Below, piece by piece: positions 18,830 through 28,300 of a stretch of DNA of 64,000 nt. Positions within the stretch are counted from its first letter, which is position 1. Each line of letters opens with the position of its first letter. The stretch covers positions 101,057 through 165,056 of the forward strand of contig NZ_BNBD01000013.1 of NCBI RefSeq assembly GCF_014654785.1, in the 5' to 3' direction. The notes beneath the pieces were generated by a model, which was given only the letters and a program-made list of their open reading frames with translations, was not told the DNA's origin and searched no databases. This stretch comes from Streptomyces mashuensis (GTDB lineage: Bacteria; Actinomycetota; Actinomycetes; Streptomycetales; Streptomycetaceae). Made by a program: the position numbers and the translations under genes.

Positions 18830-20035
18830 GTGGAGCGGGCAACAGTGGTGGACGTCCAGGGGACGGTGGCGGACGGTTTCGAGCCGGTCCGGGACGCCTT
18901 CGCGGACAACTTCGCCCGGCGCGGCGAGCGCGGCGCGGCCGTGGCCGTCTACCGGGACGGGCGCAGGGTCGTCGACCTGTGGGCCGGCACCAGGGACGGT
19001 GACGCCGAGCCCGGCGACGGCGGCGCGGAGCCGTGGTCGCGCGGCACCGCGCAGGTCGTGCGCTCGGCCACGAAGGGCGTGGCCGCCGCGGTGCTCCTGC
19101 TGCTGCACCAGCGGGGCCAGGTGGACCTGGACGCGCCCGTCGGCACGTACTGGCCGGAGTTCAAGGCGGCGGGCAAGGAGCGCGTGCTCGTACGGCACCT
19201 GCTCGCGCACCGGGCCGGGCTGCCCGTGCTGGACACGCCGCTCACCCCGGCCGAGGCGGTCGACGGCGTCAGCGGGCCGCGCGCGGTCGCGGCGCAGGCG
19301 CCGGCGTGGGAGCCGGGCACGGACCACGGCTACCACGCGCAGACGTTCAGCTGGCTGATCGGCGAGCTGGTGCTGCGCGTGACGGGCCGGTCGGTGGGCA
19401 CGTACGTGGCGGAGGAGATCGCCGGGCCGCTGGGCCTGGACCTGTGGATCGGCGTGCCGGAGACGGAGCAGCACCGGGTGGGCCGCATCGCCGCCATATC
19501 CACACCTGTGGACGGCGGGGCGCCGGGCCTGCGGGTGCGGCCGAAGAAGGCGGTGGCGGACGCGTACGCCGACCCGTCGTCGCTGACGCGCCGCGCGTTC
19601 GGTGCGATCGAGCCGCACGCGGACGAGAACGACGCGGCATACCGCGCCGCGGAGCTGCCGGGGTCGGCGGGCGTCGCCACGGCCGACGCGCTGGCCCGCT
19701 TCTACGCGTCGCTGACGGGCGTGGTGGACGGCGGGCGGCGGCTGTTCGCGCCGGCCACGCTGACGGTGGCGCGGACGGAGGAGTCGGCGGGCCAGGACCG
19801 GGTGCTGCTGGTGAACACGCGCTTCGGGCTGGGCTACATGCTGCACGGGCCGGCGTGCCCGCTGCTCGGCCCGGGGTCGTTCGGTCACCCGGGGCGGGGC
19901 GGCTCGCTGGCGTTCGCCGACCCGGAGTCGGGGATCGCGTTCGGGTACGTGACGAACGGCATGCAGAAGAACGTCACCGCCGACCCGCGGGCGCAGGCGC
20001 TGGTGCGCGCGGTTGCGAGGTCGCTCGCGGGGTAA
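18830..20035 (+). CDS. serine hydrolase, beta-lactamase/class C-like (family VIII esterase type)
   Basis: About 401 residues from GTG at 18830; a second GTG at 18845 with a better-placed ggag is an equal candidate. Penicillin-binding-protein fold: nucleophile SxxK motif as RSATKGVAA, Tyr in HGYHAQTFSW matching the YxN/YxA position, and a C-terminal FGHPGRGGS where class C enzymes carry KTG. No signal peptide is visible, so it is probably a cytoplasmic esterase or peptidase rather than a true beta-lactamase. Substrate unknown. Confidence 0.85.
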   Translation: MERATVVDVQGTVADGFEPVRDAFADNFARRGERGAAVAVYRDGRRVVDLWAGTRDGDAEPGDGGAEPWSRGTAQVVRSATKGVAAAVLLLLHQRGQVDLDAPVGTYWPEFKAAGKERVLVRHLLAHRAGLPVLDTPLTPAEAVDGVSGPRAVAAQAPAWEPGTDHGYHAQTFSWLIGELVLRVTGRSVGTYVAEEIAGPLGLDLWIGVPETEQHRVGRIAAISTPVDGGAPGLRVRPKKAVADAYADPSSLTRRAFGAIEPHADENDAAYRAAELPGSAGVATADALARFYASLTGVVDGGRRLFAPATLTVARTEESAGQDRVLLVNTRFGLGYMLHGPACPLLGPGSFGHPGRGGSLAFADPESGIAFGYVTNGMQKNVTADPRAQALVRAVARSLAG

Positions 20036-20045
20036 GGCTGCCCGC

Positions 20046-20846
20046 ATGACGGCGACGGCGACGCGGTTCGACGGCTGGGCGGTGTTCATCACGGGGGCGG
20101 GGCGCGGCATCGGCGAGGCCACGGCCCGCCGGTTCGCCGCGGAGGGTGCGCGGGTGCTGGTCACCGACCTGGACGGGGACCGTGCGGCGCGGGCCGCGGC
20201 GGCGCTGCGGGCGGACGGGCTGCGGGCGGAGTCGGCGCCGTGCGACGTGGCCGACGGGGCCGCGGTGGAGGCGGCGGTGGCCCGCGCGGTGGACTGCTTC
20301 GGCCGGCTGGACGTGCTGGTCAACAACGCGCTGTCGTGCCACCCGGACCCGCCGCTGCTGGAGGACTTCCCCGACGAGGTGTGGGCGGAGGACGTGGACG
20401 TCACGCTCACGGGTGCGTTCCGCTGCGCGCGGGCGGCGATGCCGCACCTGGCGGCGGCGGAGGGCCGCGGCGCGATCGTCAACGTCGGCTCGGTCAACGG
20501 CGAGCAGGACTTCGGCAACCACGCGTACAGCGCGGCGAAGGCGGGCCTGGCGTCCCTCACCCGCACCCTGGCGGGGCAGTGCGCGGGCCGGGGCGTACGC
20601 GTGAACCTGGTGGCGCCGGGGACGGTGCGCACGCCCAACTGGGACGGCTGGGAGGCGTCGTTGGCGCGCGCCGCGGAGCACTACCCGCTGGGGCGGGTGG
20701 GCCGGCCGGAGGACGTGGCGGCGGCGGTGGCGTTCCTCGCGTCGCGGGACGCGGCGTGGATCACGGGTGTGACGCTCCCGGTGGACGGCGGCATCCTCAT
20801 CGGCAACGTGGGCCTCCGCGCGGCCCTGCGCCGCGGCCGGCTCTGA
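20046..20846 (+). CDS. short-chain dehydrogenase/reductase
   Basis: 266-residue classical SDR. Cofactor motif TGAGRGIG, Asp in VTDLDGD after strand 2 (favouring NAD(H)), NNALS (variant of NNAG), catalytic Ser in NVGSVNG, and YSAAK catalytic pair. The C-terminus ITGVTLPVDGGILIG is typical. It starts 10 bases after the serine hydrolase stop and is probably co-transcribed. Substrate unknown. Confidence 0.92.
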   Translation: MTATATRFDGWAVFITGAGRGIGEATARRFAAEGARVLVTDLDGDRAARAAAALRADGLRAESAPCDVADGAAVEAAVARAVDCFGRLDVLVNNALSCHPDPPLLEDFPDEVWAEDVDVTLTGAFRCARAAMPHLAAAEGRGAIVNVGSVNGEQDFGNHAYSAAKAGLASLTRTLAGQCAGRGVRVNLVAPGTVRTPNWDGWEASLARAAEHYPLGRVGRPEDVAAAVAFLASRDAAWITGVTLPVDGGILIGNVGLRAALRRGRL

Positions 20847-20872
20847 CCACGCGTCCCACGGCTGCCGCGTGG
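20847..20872 (+). terminator. possible hairpin terminator after SDR
   Basis: Arms ccacgcg (20847-20853) and cgcgtgg (20866-20872) start directly after the SDR stop, with a 12-base loop. No T-run follows. Confidence 0.4.
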
Positions 20873-21005
20873 GGCGGCGCATCACCGCTGGTGGGCGCGG
20901 GGCGCGTCCCAGGGACTCCCGGGGACGCCCGGTACGGCGGCGCGTCCGATGCGACCGGTGCGACGGTGGTCCCACCGACGGACACCAACCGCTCAGGGAG
21001 ACCCG

Positions 21006-21374
21006 ATGAACAAGCTCCAGCGGACCGCCCTCGCCCTGGCCGCCACCACGGCCGCCCTCACCGCGGCGGTCGCCCCGGCGGCCGCGTCCCCCGGCCCGGG
21101 CGTCCTCAGCGCGACCGGCTGTCACGGCACGACGTGCATCTACGTCAACGGCTCGGGCCTGCGCGTCAACTACGCGGTCGTCACGAACAAGAAGGGCAGC
21201 ACGGTCGGCCGCGGCATGATCTCCAGCAACTGGGACGGCCGCACCCACACGGGCCCCCGCCTGAAGAAGGGCCAGTCCTGGCGCTTCGACTACAACCGCA
21301 TCATGAACAACGGCAACAAGGTCTGCGGCTCGATCGAGGGCATCGACGTGGCCTGCGTGACGATCCACCGCTGA
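21006..21374 (+). CDS. small secreted four-cysteine protein of unknown function
   Basis: 122 residues with a clear Sec signal peptide (LALAATTAALTAAVAPAAA, cleavage after AAA near residue 29). The mature ~93 residues are basic, with four cysteines (GCHGTTC and VCGSIEGIDVAC) likely forming two disulfides, and a beta-rich pattern. I recognise no named domain. The ATG at 21006 follows cagggagaccc, a good ribosome site; the longer frame upstream lacks one. A strong hairpin follows. Confidence 0.82.
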   Translation: MNKLQRTALALAATTAALTAAVAPAAASPGPGVLSATGCHGTTCIYVNGSGLRVNYAVVTNKKGSTVGRGMISSNWDGRTHTGPRLKKGQSWRFDYNRIMNNGNKVCGSIEGIDVACVTIHR

Positions 21375-21383
21375 CGGACGACG

Positions 21384-21417
21384 ACCGGGCCGCCACCCCT
21401 GGGGGTGGCGGCCCGGT
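21384..21417. terminator. bidirectional hairpin terminator
   Basis: Perfect 16-base arms (21384-21399 and 21402-21417, accgggccgccacccc and its complement) between the convergent secreted-protein and Nudix genes; the right arm reaches the Nudix stop codon. Confidence 0.8.
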
Positions 21418-21887
21418 CACCCCAGATAGGGCGCCGTGCGCCGCTCCAGGTAGTGCCGGATCCGCAGACGCTGGGTGTGGTGCATCGGCAGCGCGTCGAG
21501 TTCGGCCGGCGGGACGAAGCGGAGCTCGGTCGACTCGTCCGAGACAGCGAGCGTGCCACCGGTGATGCGGGCCGTGAAGCACACGTTGAACTGGCGGCGC
21601 ACCTCGCCGTCGCTGTACGCGATGACGTGCCGCGGGTCGGTGTACGTGCCCACGAGCCCGGTGATCTCCACGTCCAGCCCGGTCTCCTCCTTGACCTCGC
21701 GCACGGCCGCGCCGGGCAGCGACTCGCTCATCTCCATCGCCCCACCGGGCAACGCCCACAGCCCGCTGTCCCGCCGCCGCTGAAGCAGAATGCGCCCCTC
21801 CGCGTCGGCGACGACGGCCGACGCGGCCGCGACCAGACTGTTGGGCTCGGGCGCGCCGGGGTCGTCGTAGTACTCGGTACGGGCCAC
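21417..21887 (-). CDS. Nudix hydrolase
   Basis: 156-residue cytoplasmic Nudix-fold pyrophosphohydrolase. The box is complete: G-x5-E-x7-REVKEETGL, read from GGAMEMSESLPGAAV onward. It resembles ADP-ribose/nucleotide-cleaving members with an N-terminal strand AASAVVADAEGRILLQRR. Substrate is not deducible. ATG start at 21887; single gene. Confidence 0.93.
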   Translation of the reverse strand: MARTEYYDDPGAPEPNSLVAAASAVVADAEGRILLQRRRDSGLWALPGGAMEMSESLPGAAVREVKEETGLDVEITGLVGTYTDPRHVIAYSDGEVRRQFNVCFTARITGGTLAVSDESTELRFVPPAELDALPMHHTQRLRIRHYLERRTAPYLG

Positions 21888-22088
21888 GTGGTCAGCCTTC
21901 CCCGCCTACCGCAGAGGTTTACCCCCGTTCCCACCCGGTGGGTTGACGCCCCGTTCGCCGGGCCGGAGCAGCCTGTGTGGGCGGGGGCGGGGTTGCCAGT
22001 GCCGAGGGTCGACGGGGCCTACGTGTGGGGCGGCAACGTCGACACGCCCCATGACCCGCTTTCCGGGCTGGCCCACTGCTGACAGGCA

Positions 22089-22118
22089 AGGGGGGTGGGG
22101 CCTCGGCCCCACCCCCCT
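22089..22118 (-). terminator. terminator of the MMPL gene
   Basis: Perfect 14-base arms (aggggggtggggcc, 22089-22102, and its complement, 22105-22118) with a two-base centre, nine bases past the MMPL stop on the minus strand. The ~200 bases on its right side up to the Nudix start contain no supported gene. Confidence 0.8.
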
Positions 22119-22127
22119 CACGTCATG

Positions 22128-24329
22128 TCACACCCTCGCCGGTTCGCGGTCCTCCGGCCGCTCCGCCGCCGGCGCCAGGTGCTTCTGGAGCTGTTCGCCC
22201 TCGACGTCGACGTTCGGCAGGGCGCGCTCGAGCCACTTCGGGAGCCACCAGGCCCGCTCGCCCAGGAGTGCCAGGACTGCCGGGACGATGGCCATGCGGA
22301 CGACGAACGCGTCGAAGAACACCGCGATGGCCAGGCCGAAGCCGATCATCTTGATCATGGGTTCGGACGAGCCGATGAAGCCCGCGAACACGCTGATCAT
22401 GATGACGGCCGCCGCCGTCACCACCCGGGCGCCGTGCCGGAAGCCGGTGACGACCGCCTGGCCGGGGCGCTCGCCGTGGACGTACGCCTCGCGCATGCGG
22501 GTGACGAGGAAGACCTCGTAGTCCATGGCCAGGCCGAAGACGACACCCACCATGAAGATCGGCATCATGCTCATGATCGGGCCGGTCTCCTCGACCCCGA
22601 ACACGCCGCTCAGCCAGCCCCACTGGAAGACGGCCACCACCGCGCCGAGCGCGGCGACCACCGAGAGCAGGAAGCCCAGCGCCGCCTTCAGCGGCACCAG
22701 CACCGAGCGGAAGACGACCATCAGGAGCAGGAACGCCAGGCCGACGACGAGCGCCAGGTACGGCAGCAGCGCGTCGTTCAGCTTCTGCGACACGTCGATG
22801 TTGACCGCGGTGGTGCCGGTGACCAGGACCTTGGCGTCCGTCTTCGCTTCGACGTCGGCGCGGGCGGCGCGGATGTCGTGGACCAGCTTCTCGGTCTGCT
22901 CGCCGCTCGGCTTCGACTTCGGGACGACCGTGATCGTCGTCGTGTCGTGCGCCTCGTTGAACCGGCCCGGCACCACCGCCGCGACGTCGTCCAGGCCCTG
23001 GACCGTCTTCACCACGGCGTCGGCCGCGCCCTGCGGGTTCTTGCTGTCCTTCGTGTCGACGGCCAGCAGCAGCGGGCCGTTGAGGCCCGGGCCGAAGCCC
23101 TCGCTCATCAGGTCGTACGCCTTGCGCTGCGTCGTGTTCACCGGCTGCGAGCCCTCGTCGGGCAGGCCCAGCACCAGGGAGCCGGCCGGCACCGCGATCG
23201 CGCCGAGGCCCAGCACGCCCACCAGCAGCACCATCACCGGACGGCGCAGCACGAACCGGGACCAGCGGGTGCCCATGTTCGGCTTCTCGTCGCCTGCCGG
23301 AACCGCCTTGCCCTTGCGGACCTTGCGGGCCAGCACCTGGCGGCCGGCGAAGCCGAGCAGCGCCGGTATCAGGGTCAGCGCGATGAGCACGGCGAGGGCG
23401 ACGGTGAAGGCCGCGGCCATGCCCATCTTCGTCAGCATGGGGATGTTGACGACGGCGAGGCCCGCCAGCGCGATGACGACGGTGAGGCCGGCGAAGACGA
23501 CCGCCGAGCCCGCCGTGCCGACGGCCCGGCCGGCCGCCTCCTCGCGTTCGCGGCCCTCGGCGATCTCCGCGCGGTAGCGGGAGACGATGAAGAGGGCGTA
23601 GTCGATGCCGACCGCCAGGCCGATCATCGTGGCGAGAGTGGCGGTGTTGTTGCCCAGGTCGAGCGCCGCGGCCAGGGCGGTGATGGAGGAGACGCCGATG
23701 CCGACGCCGATGATGGCGGTGAGCAGCGGCAGGCCCGCGGCCACCAGCGAACCGAAGGTGATCAGCAGGACGACGGCGGAGACGGCGATGCCGATGATCT
23801 CCGTCGAGCCGGACTGCGGCATGGCCTGGAGCGCGCTGCCGCCGGTCTCGACGGTCAGCCCGGCGGCCCGGCCGGCCTCGGGCGCGGCCTTGAGGTTGTC
23901 GCGCGTCTCGTCCGTCAGCTCGTTGGCCTTGACCTTGTAGGTCACGGACGCGTACGCGGTGCGGCCGTCCTTCTTGCTGACGGCCTGCGTGGTGAACGGG
24001 TTGGCGACGCCGGCCAGCTGCGGCCCGCGGAGGGCGTGCACGACGTCTTCGACGGCCTGCTTGTTGCGGCCCTCGTCGATGCGCTGGCCCTCGGGGGCCT
24101 TGAAGACGATGCGGGCCGTCGCGGCGTCCGCCTTCATCTCGGGGTTGCGCTGTTCGAGCAGGTCGAAGGCGCGCTGCGCCTCCGTGCCGGGTATGGAGAA
24201 GTTGTCGGTGGACTTGCCCGCCGAGGCGGCGCCCGCGCCGGCGAGCGCCAGCAGCGTCACCCAGATCAGGGCGACGTACCAGCGGCGCCGGAAGGCGAGC
24301 CGGCCGAGTCGGTAGAGGAACGTGGCCAT
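22128..24329 (-). CDS. MMPL-family RND transporter
   Basis: 733 residues, twelve-helix MMPL/RND lipid or drug exporter of the cytoplasmic membrane. Layout: helix 1 (about 16-36), an extracytoplasmic domain (about 40-170), five helices, a second loop (about 375-525) starting after LVLGLPDEGSQPVNTTQRKA, and six more helices. Conserved motifs GLAVGIDYALFIVSRYR and GLAMDYEVFLVTRMRE carry the proton-relay Asp residues. The gene follows tetR on the same strand with a 122-base gap, and tetR presumably controls it. Confidence 0.95.
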   Translation of the reverse strand: MATFLYRLGRLAFRRRWYVALIWVTLLALAGAGAASAGKSTDNFSIPGTEAQRAFDLLEQRNPEMKADAATARIVFKAPEGQRIDEGRNKQAVEDVVHALRGPQLAGVANPFTTQAVSKKDGRTAYASVTYKVKANELTDETRDNLKAAPEAGRAAGLTVETGGSALQAMPQSGSTEIIGIAVSAVVLLITFGSLVAAGLPLLTAIIGVGIGVSSITALAAALDLGNNTATLATMIGLAVGIDYALFIVSRYRAEIAEGREREEAAGRAVGTAGSAVVFAGLTVVIALAGLAVVNIPMLTKMGMAAAFTVALAVLIALTLIPALLGFAGRQVLARKVRKGKAVPAGDEKPNMGTRWSRFVLRRPVMVLLVGVLGLGAIAVPAGSLVLGLPDEGSQPVNTTQRKAYDLMSEGFGPGLNGPLLLAVDTKDSKNPQGAADAVVKTVQGLDDVAAVVPGRFNEAHDTTTITVVPKSKPSGEQTEKLVHDIRAARADVEAKTDAKVLVTGTTAVNIDVSQKLNDALLPYLALVVGLAFLLLMVVFRSVLVPLKAALGFLLSVVAALGAVVAVFQWGWLSGVFGVEETGPIMSMMPIFMVGVVFGLAMDYEVFLVTRMREAYVHGERPGQAVVTGFRHGARVVTAAAVIMISVFAGFIGSSEPMIKMIGFGLAIAVFFDAFVVRMAIVPAVLALLGERAWWLPKWLERALPNVDVEGEQLQKHLAPAAERPEDREPARV

Positions 24330-24341
24330 CGAGGCGTGGTG

Positions 24342-24410
24342 CTCCCGTCGGATCGGATGAGTGATCGATTGCGTGATCGGGTGTGGGGGTGCGGCCCGGC
24401 CCGACGGGAG
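24342..24410 (-). promoter_or_regulatory. long-range inverted repeat covering the MMPL ribosome site
   Basis: ctcccgtcgg at 24342-24351 is perfectly complementary to ccgacgggag at 24401-24410. In the minus-strand RNA the copy next to the MMPL start contains the gggag ribosome site, so the 10-bp pairing would mask it. The loop also holds direct repeats of gtgatcg. Regulatory role is inferred. Confidence 0.45.
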
Positions 24411-24451
24411 CGGTACGCGTCAGGTGGAGCCCGGATGGGGAGTCGGGGACG

Positions 24452-25060
24452 TCAGCAGGGCCGGACGCCGAGGGCGGGGAGGACCACGGCGTCGATGTAG
24501 CCGGAGAGGTACGCGGGGTCGACGGGCGTGTCGTCGATGAGCGGGCGGGCCATGAAGACGCCCACCATCAGGTGCGCCACGTACCCGAGCGCCGGATTGT
24601 CCGGCGCGACCTCGCCCCGGTCCACGGCGCGCCCCAGCATGGCGTCCAGCGCGGCGAGTTCCGGCTCGATCAGCAGCCGGCGGAGCGCCTGCTTCAGGTC
24701 GGCGTTGTCGTGGACGGCCCGGTGCAGGCCCCGCATGAGCGCGGCGTCCTCCACCATGCGGTCCTCCTCGGCGTCGCAGACCATGGCCTGGAGGTCGCCG
24801 CGGACGGACCCGGTGTCGATGTCCGCCAGGCTCACCGGCTGCTGGTGCCGCAGGGCGCTCGCGACCAGCTCCGGCTTGCCCTTCCACTGGCGGTAGAGGG
24901 TGGCCTTGCTGGCGTGCGTACGGGTGGCGACGGCGTCCATCGTCAGGCCGTCGTAGCCGACCTCGCGCAGCAGCGCGAGCACCGCCTCGTACAGCTCGGA
25001 CTCCCGCTCGGGCGTCAGGCGGGTGCGGCGCGCCGGTGTCCTCGACGAGTCCTCTGTCAT
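24452..25060 (-). CDS. TetR family transcriptional regulator
   Basis: 202-residue repressor-type regulator from the ATG at 25060, which has a gaggaggag ribosome site immediately upstream (the ATG at 25075 would bury that site). The N-terminal HTH is seen in YDGLTMDAVATRTHASKATL followed by YRQWKGKPEL; the C-terminal ligand domain has the AefR/TetR_C pattern. It heads the MMPL operon and is divergent from tricorn protease; two inverted repeats built on cgaaac in the gap are its likely operators. Confidence 0.93.
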   Translation of the reverse strand: MTEDSSRTPARRTRLTPERESELYEAVLALLREVGYDGLTMDAVATRTHASKATLYRQWKGKPELVASALRHQQPVSLADIDTGSVRGDLQAMVCDAEEDRMVEDAALMRGLHRAVHDNADLKQALRRLLIEPELAALDAMLGRAVDRGEVAPDNPALGYVAHLMVGVFMARPLIDDTPVDPAYLSGYIDAVVLPALGVRPC

Positions 25061-25100
25061 GCCGCTCCTCCTCACACCACGCCCGGCGGTGGTCCTACGC

Positions 25101-25119
25101 GTACGAAACGGTTTCGTAC
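25101..25119. promoter_or_regulatory. 19-bp palindromic operator (site 1)
   Basis: gtacgaaac-g-gtttcgtac, a perfect inverted repeat with a one-base centre, 41 bases before the tetR start. Half-sites cgaaac recur in site 2. Confidence 0.75.
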
Positions 25120-25146
25120 CGATACGAGCGTACGACTTCCGGCCAC

Positions 25147-25164
25147 CGAAACGGAGTCGTTTCG
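25147..25164. promoter_or_regulatory. inverted-repeat operator (site 2)
   Basis: cgaaacg-gagt-cgtttcg, sharing the cgaaac half-site with the palindrome 28 bases to the left. Two like-spaced sites suggest cooperative or dual binding by the TetR protein. Confidence 0.65.
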
Positions 25165-25314
25165 ATGGTGTTTTCGGTCACGGACCGAGTTGCCGCCGCC
25201 CAAAGGGGCCGAAACCATGGTTGGGTGAGCGACGCACGCGCGGCCTCCGGGCCGCAGACGATCACGAAACCCGCAGGCTCGCCGCGCGGGCGGAGAAGCG
25301 AACAGTCGGGCGCA

Positions 25315-28300
25315 GTGAGTGATGCCTACCTTCGCTTTCCTCACCTCCACGGCGATCTCCTCTGCTTCGTGGCGGAGGACGACCTGTGGCTGGCCACTAT
25401 CGGCGGCGGGGCCACGCGCCCCTGGCGGCTGACCGTCGACCGGACCCGCGCCGGCCACCCCCGCTTCTCCCCCGACGGCACGCACATCGCCTTCACCAAC
25501 TGGCGCAGTCTCGACCCCGAGGTGTACCTGGTGCCGGTGGGCGGCGGCTCGGCGCGCCGGCTCGGCTACTGGGGCAGCACCGACACGCGCGTGTGCGGCT
25601 GGGCGCCGTCCGACCGCGGCGACGAGGCGCACGACATCCTCGCCGTGTCCTCGCACGGCCAGCCGTTCTCGTACTTCTCCTGGGCCTACCGGCTGCCCAC
25701 CGACGGCAGCCCCGGCCTGCGCCTGCCCTGGGGGCCGGTCTCCGACATCGCCATGGGCGAGGTGGGCGGCGAGCACGCCACGCTGCTGCTGGCCGGGAAG
25801 CCGCCGCACGAGCCCGCGAGCTGGAAGCGCTACCGCGGCGGCGCCACGGGCCGGCTGTGGCTGCTGGGTGCCGAGCAGCGGCGGCTGGTGCCGGACATCG
25901 GCGGCCACCTCGACTCGGTGATGTTCGTCGGCGACCGCATCGCGTTCCTCTCCGACCACGAGGGCGTCGGCAACCTCTACTCCTGCACCCCCGACGGCAC
26001 GGACCTGCGCCGCCACACCGACCACGACGACTTCTACGCCCGCCACGCGGCCACCGACGGCGAGCGCGTGGTCTACCAGTGCGCGGGCGACGTGTGGCTG
26101 GTGGAGGACTTCTCGCCCGGCGGTACGCCGCGCCGCCTGGACCTGCGGCTCGGCGGGGCGCGGGCGGGCCGCCGCCGGTACCAGGTGCAGGCGGCGCAGC
26201 ACGTCTCGTCGCTGGCCGTGGACACCACGGGCCGGGCCAGCGCGGTGGGCGTCCGCGGCAGCCTGTACTGGCTCACGCACCGCGACGGGCCGGCCCGTGC
26301 CATCGCCGACACGCCCGGGGTCCGCGTCCGGCTGCCCGAGATGCTCGGGTCGACCGGGCAGGTGGCGTACGTGACGGACGTGGCGGGCGAGGACGCCGTG
26401 GAGATCGCCCAGCTGCCGCGCGCCGCCGGCCCGTCCGCGCCGCGCCGGCTGGCGGCCGGGCAGCTGGGACGGGTGCAGGAGCTGATCGCCTCGCCGGACG
26501 GCCGGCGGCTGGCCGTGGCCGCGCACGACGGGCGGCTGCTGCTGGTGGACGCCTCCCCGGAGGGGAACGGCGAGGTGGAGGAGCTGATCCGGTCCGACAA
26601 CGGGCCGGTACGGGACCTGGCGTTCGCGCCCGACTCCGGGTGGCTCGCCTGGTCGCACCCGGGCATCGGCCGCTCGCTGCGGAAGATCCGCATCGCCCGG
26701 CTCACGAACGGCACGAGCACGGGCAACGGCGCGGGCAACGGCACCGGAAGCGGCGCCCGTACGGTCGTGGACGTCACCAACGGCCGTTTCGAGGACGAGC
26801 AGCCGGTGTTCACGCGCGACGGCCGCTACCTGGCGTTCCTGTCCTGGCGCGGCTTCGACCCGGTGTACGACGTGCACACCGGCGACCTGTCGTTCCCGCT
26901 GGGCTGCCGCCCCTACCTCGTACCGCTGTCGTCGGCCACGCCGTCGCCGTTCGCGCTCACCACGGAGGGCCGGCCGCCCGGCGGCGGGCTGGACCTGGAC
27001 GACATCGGGGACAGCGAGGGCGCGGTGATGGTGGAGGTGGAGGGGCTGGAGAGCCGGGTGACGCCGTTCCCGGTGGCGGCCTCGAAGTACTCCTCGCTGC
27101 ACCCGGTGAGCGGCGGCGGCCTGGTGTGGCTGCGCTGGCCGATCTCCGGCGCGCTCGGCGAGACGTTCGTCAACCCCACCGACACCTCCGGGCGCCCCAC
27201 GCTGGAACACTTCGACCTGTGCAAGGGCAAGCGCTCCGAACTGAGCGGCAGCCTCGACTGGTTCGCGGTCAGCGGCGACGGCACCCGGCTCGTCCTCAAC
27301 GACGAGGGCGACCTGCGGGTCGTGCCCGCCACCGAGGCCGGTGACCTGGACAGCACCGTCTTCGTCGACATGCGGCGCATCCTGCACGAGGCGGACCCCG
27401 GCGCCGAGTGGCGGCAGGCGTACGACGAGGCCGGCCGGATCACGCGCGCCTACTACTGGGACCCGGGCATGTGCGGCGTCGACTGGGACGGTGTGCTGGA
27501 GCAGTACCGGCCGCTCGTCGAACGGGTGGCGTCCCCCGACGAGTTCGCCGACCTGCTCCGCGAGGTGCTGGGCGAACTGGGCACCTCGCACGCGTACGTC
27601 ACTCCGGCGCGCCGCAACGAGGGCCCGCCGCACTACCAGCGCGCCATCGGCCTGCTCGGCACCAACTTCACGCGGCAGAAGGACGGTTCGTGGACGGTCC
27701 GGCGCATCCTGCCGGGCGAGTCGTCCGACTCCAAGGCCCGCTCGCCGCTGGCCGGCACCGGGGTCCGCGAGGGCTGGACGCTCACGCACGTCGACGGCCG
27801 GCCCGTGGACCCGGTGGCCGGCCCGTACCCGCTGCTGGCGGGCGCGGGCGGCACGACCGTCGAGCTCAGCTTCGTCCCGCCCGGGCCGGAGGCGCACCCG
27901 CGGCGCGTCGCCGTGGTGCCGCTGATCGACGAACGGCCGCTGCGCTACCAGGACTGGGTGGCCAAGCGCCGCGCCGTCGTCCGCACACTCAGCGACGGCA
28001 AGTGCGGCTACCTGCACATCCCCGACATGGGCGGCTCCGGCTGGGCGCAGTTCAACCGCGACCTGCGCCGCGAGATGTCGCTGCCCGCGCTCATCGTGGA
28101 CGTGCGCGGCAACGCCGGCGGCAACATCAGCGAGCTGGTGGTGGAGAAGCTCACCCGCACCATCATCGGCTGGGACCTGACGCGCGACGCGCAGCCGGTG
28201 TCGTACGCGAGCAACGCGCCGCGCGGCCCGGTCGTGGCGATCGCGGACGAGATGACGTCGTCCGACGGCGACATGATCACGGCGGCGTTCCGGCTCCAGG

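Noticed and set aside
21888..22088. Possible small gene between Nudix and MMPL genes
   Set aside because: No ribosome site with a credible start and no protein-like composition in any frame.
25036..25314. Earlier starts for tricorn protease
   Set aside because: They would run through the two palindromic operators and the tetR promoter, and relatives begin near YLRFPHLHGD.
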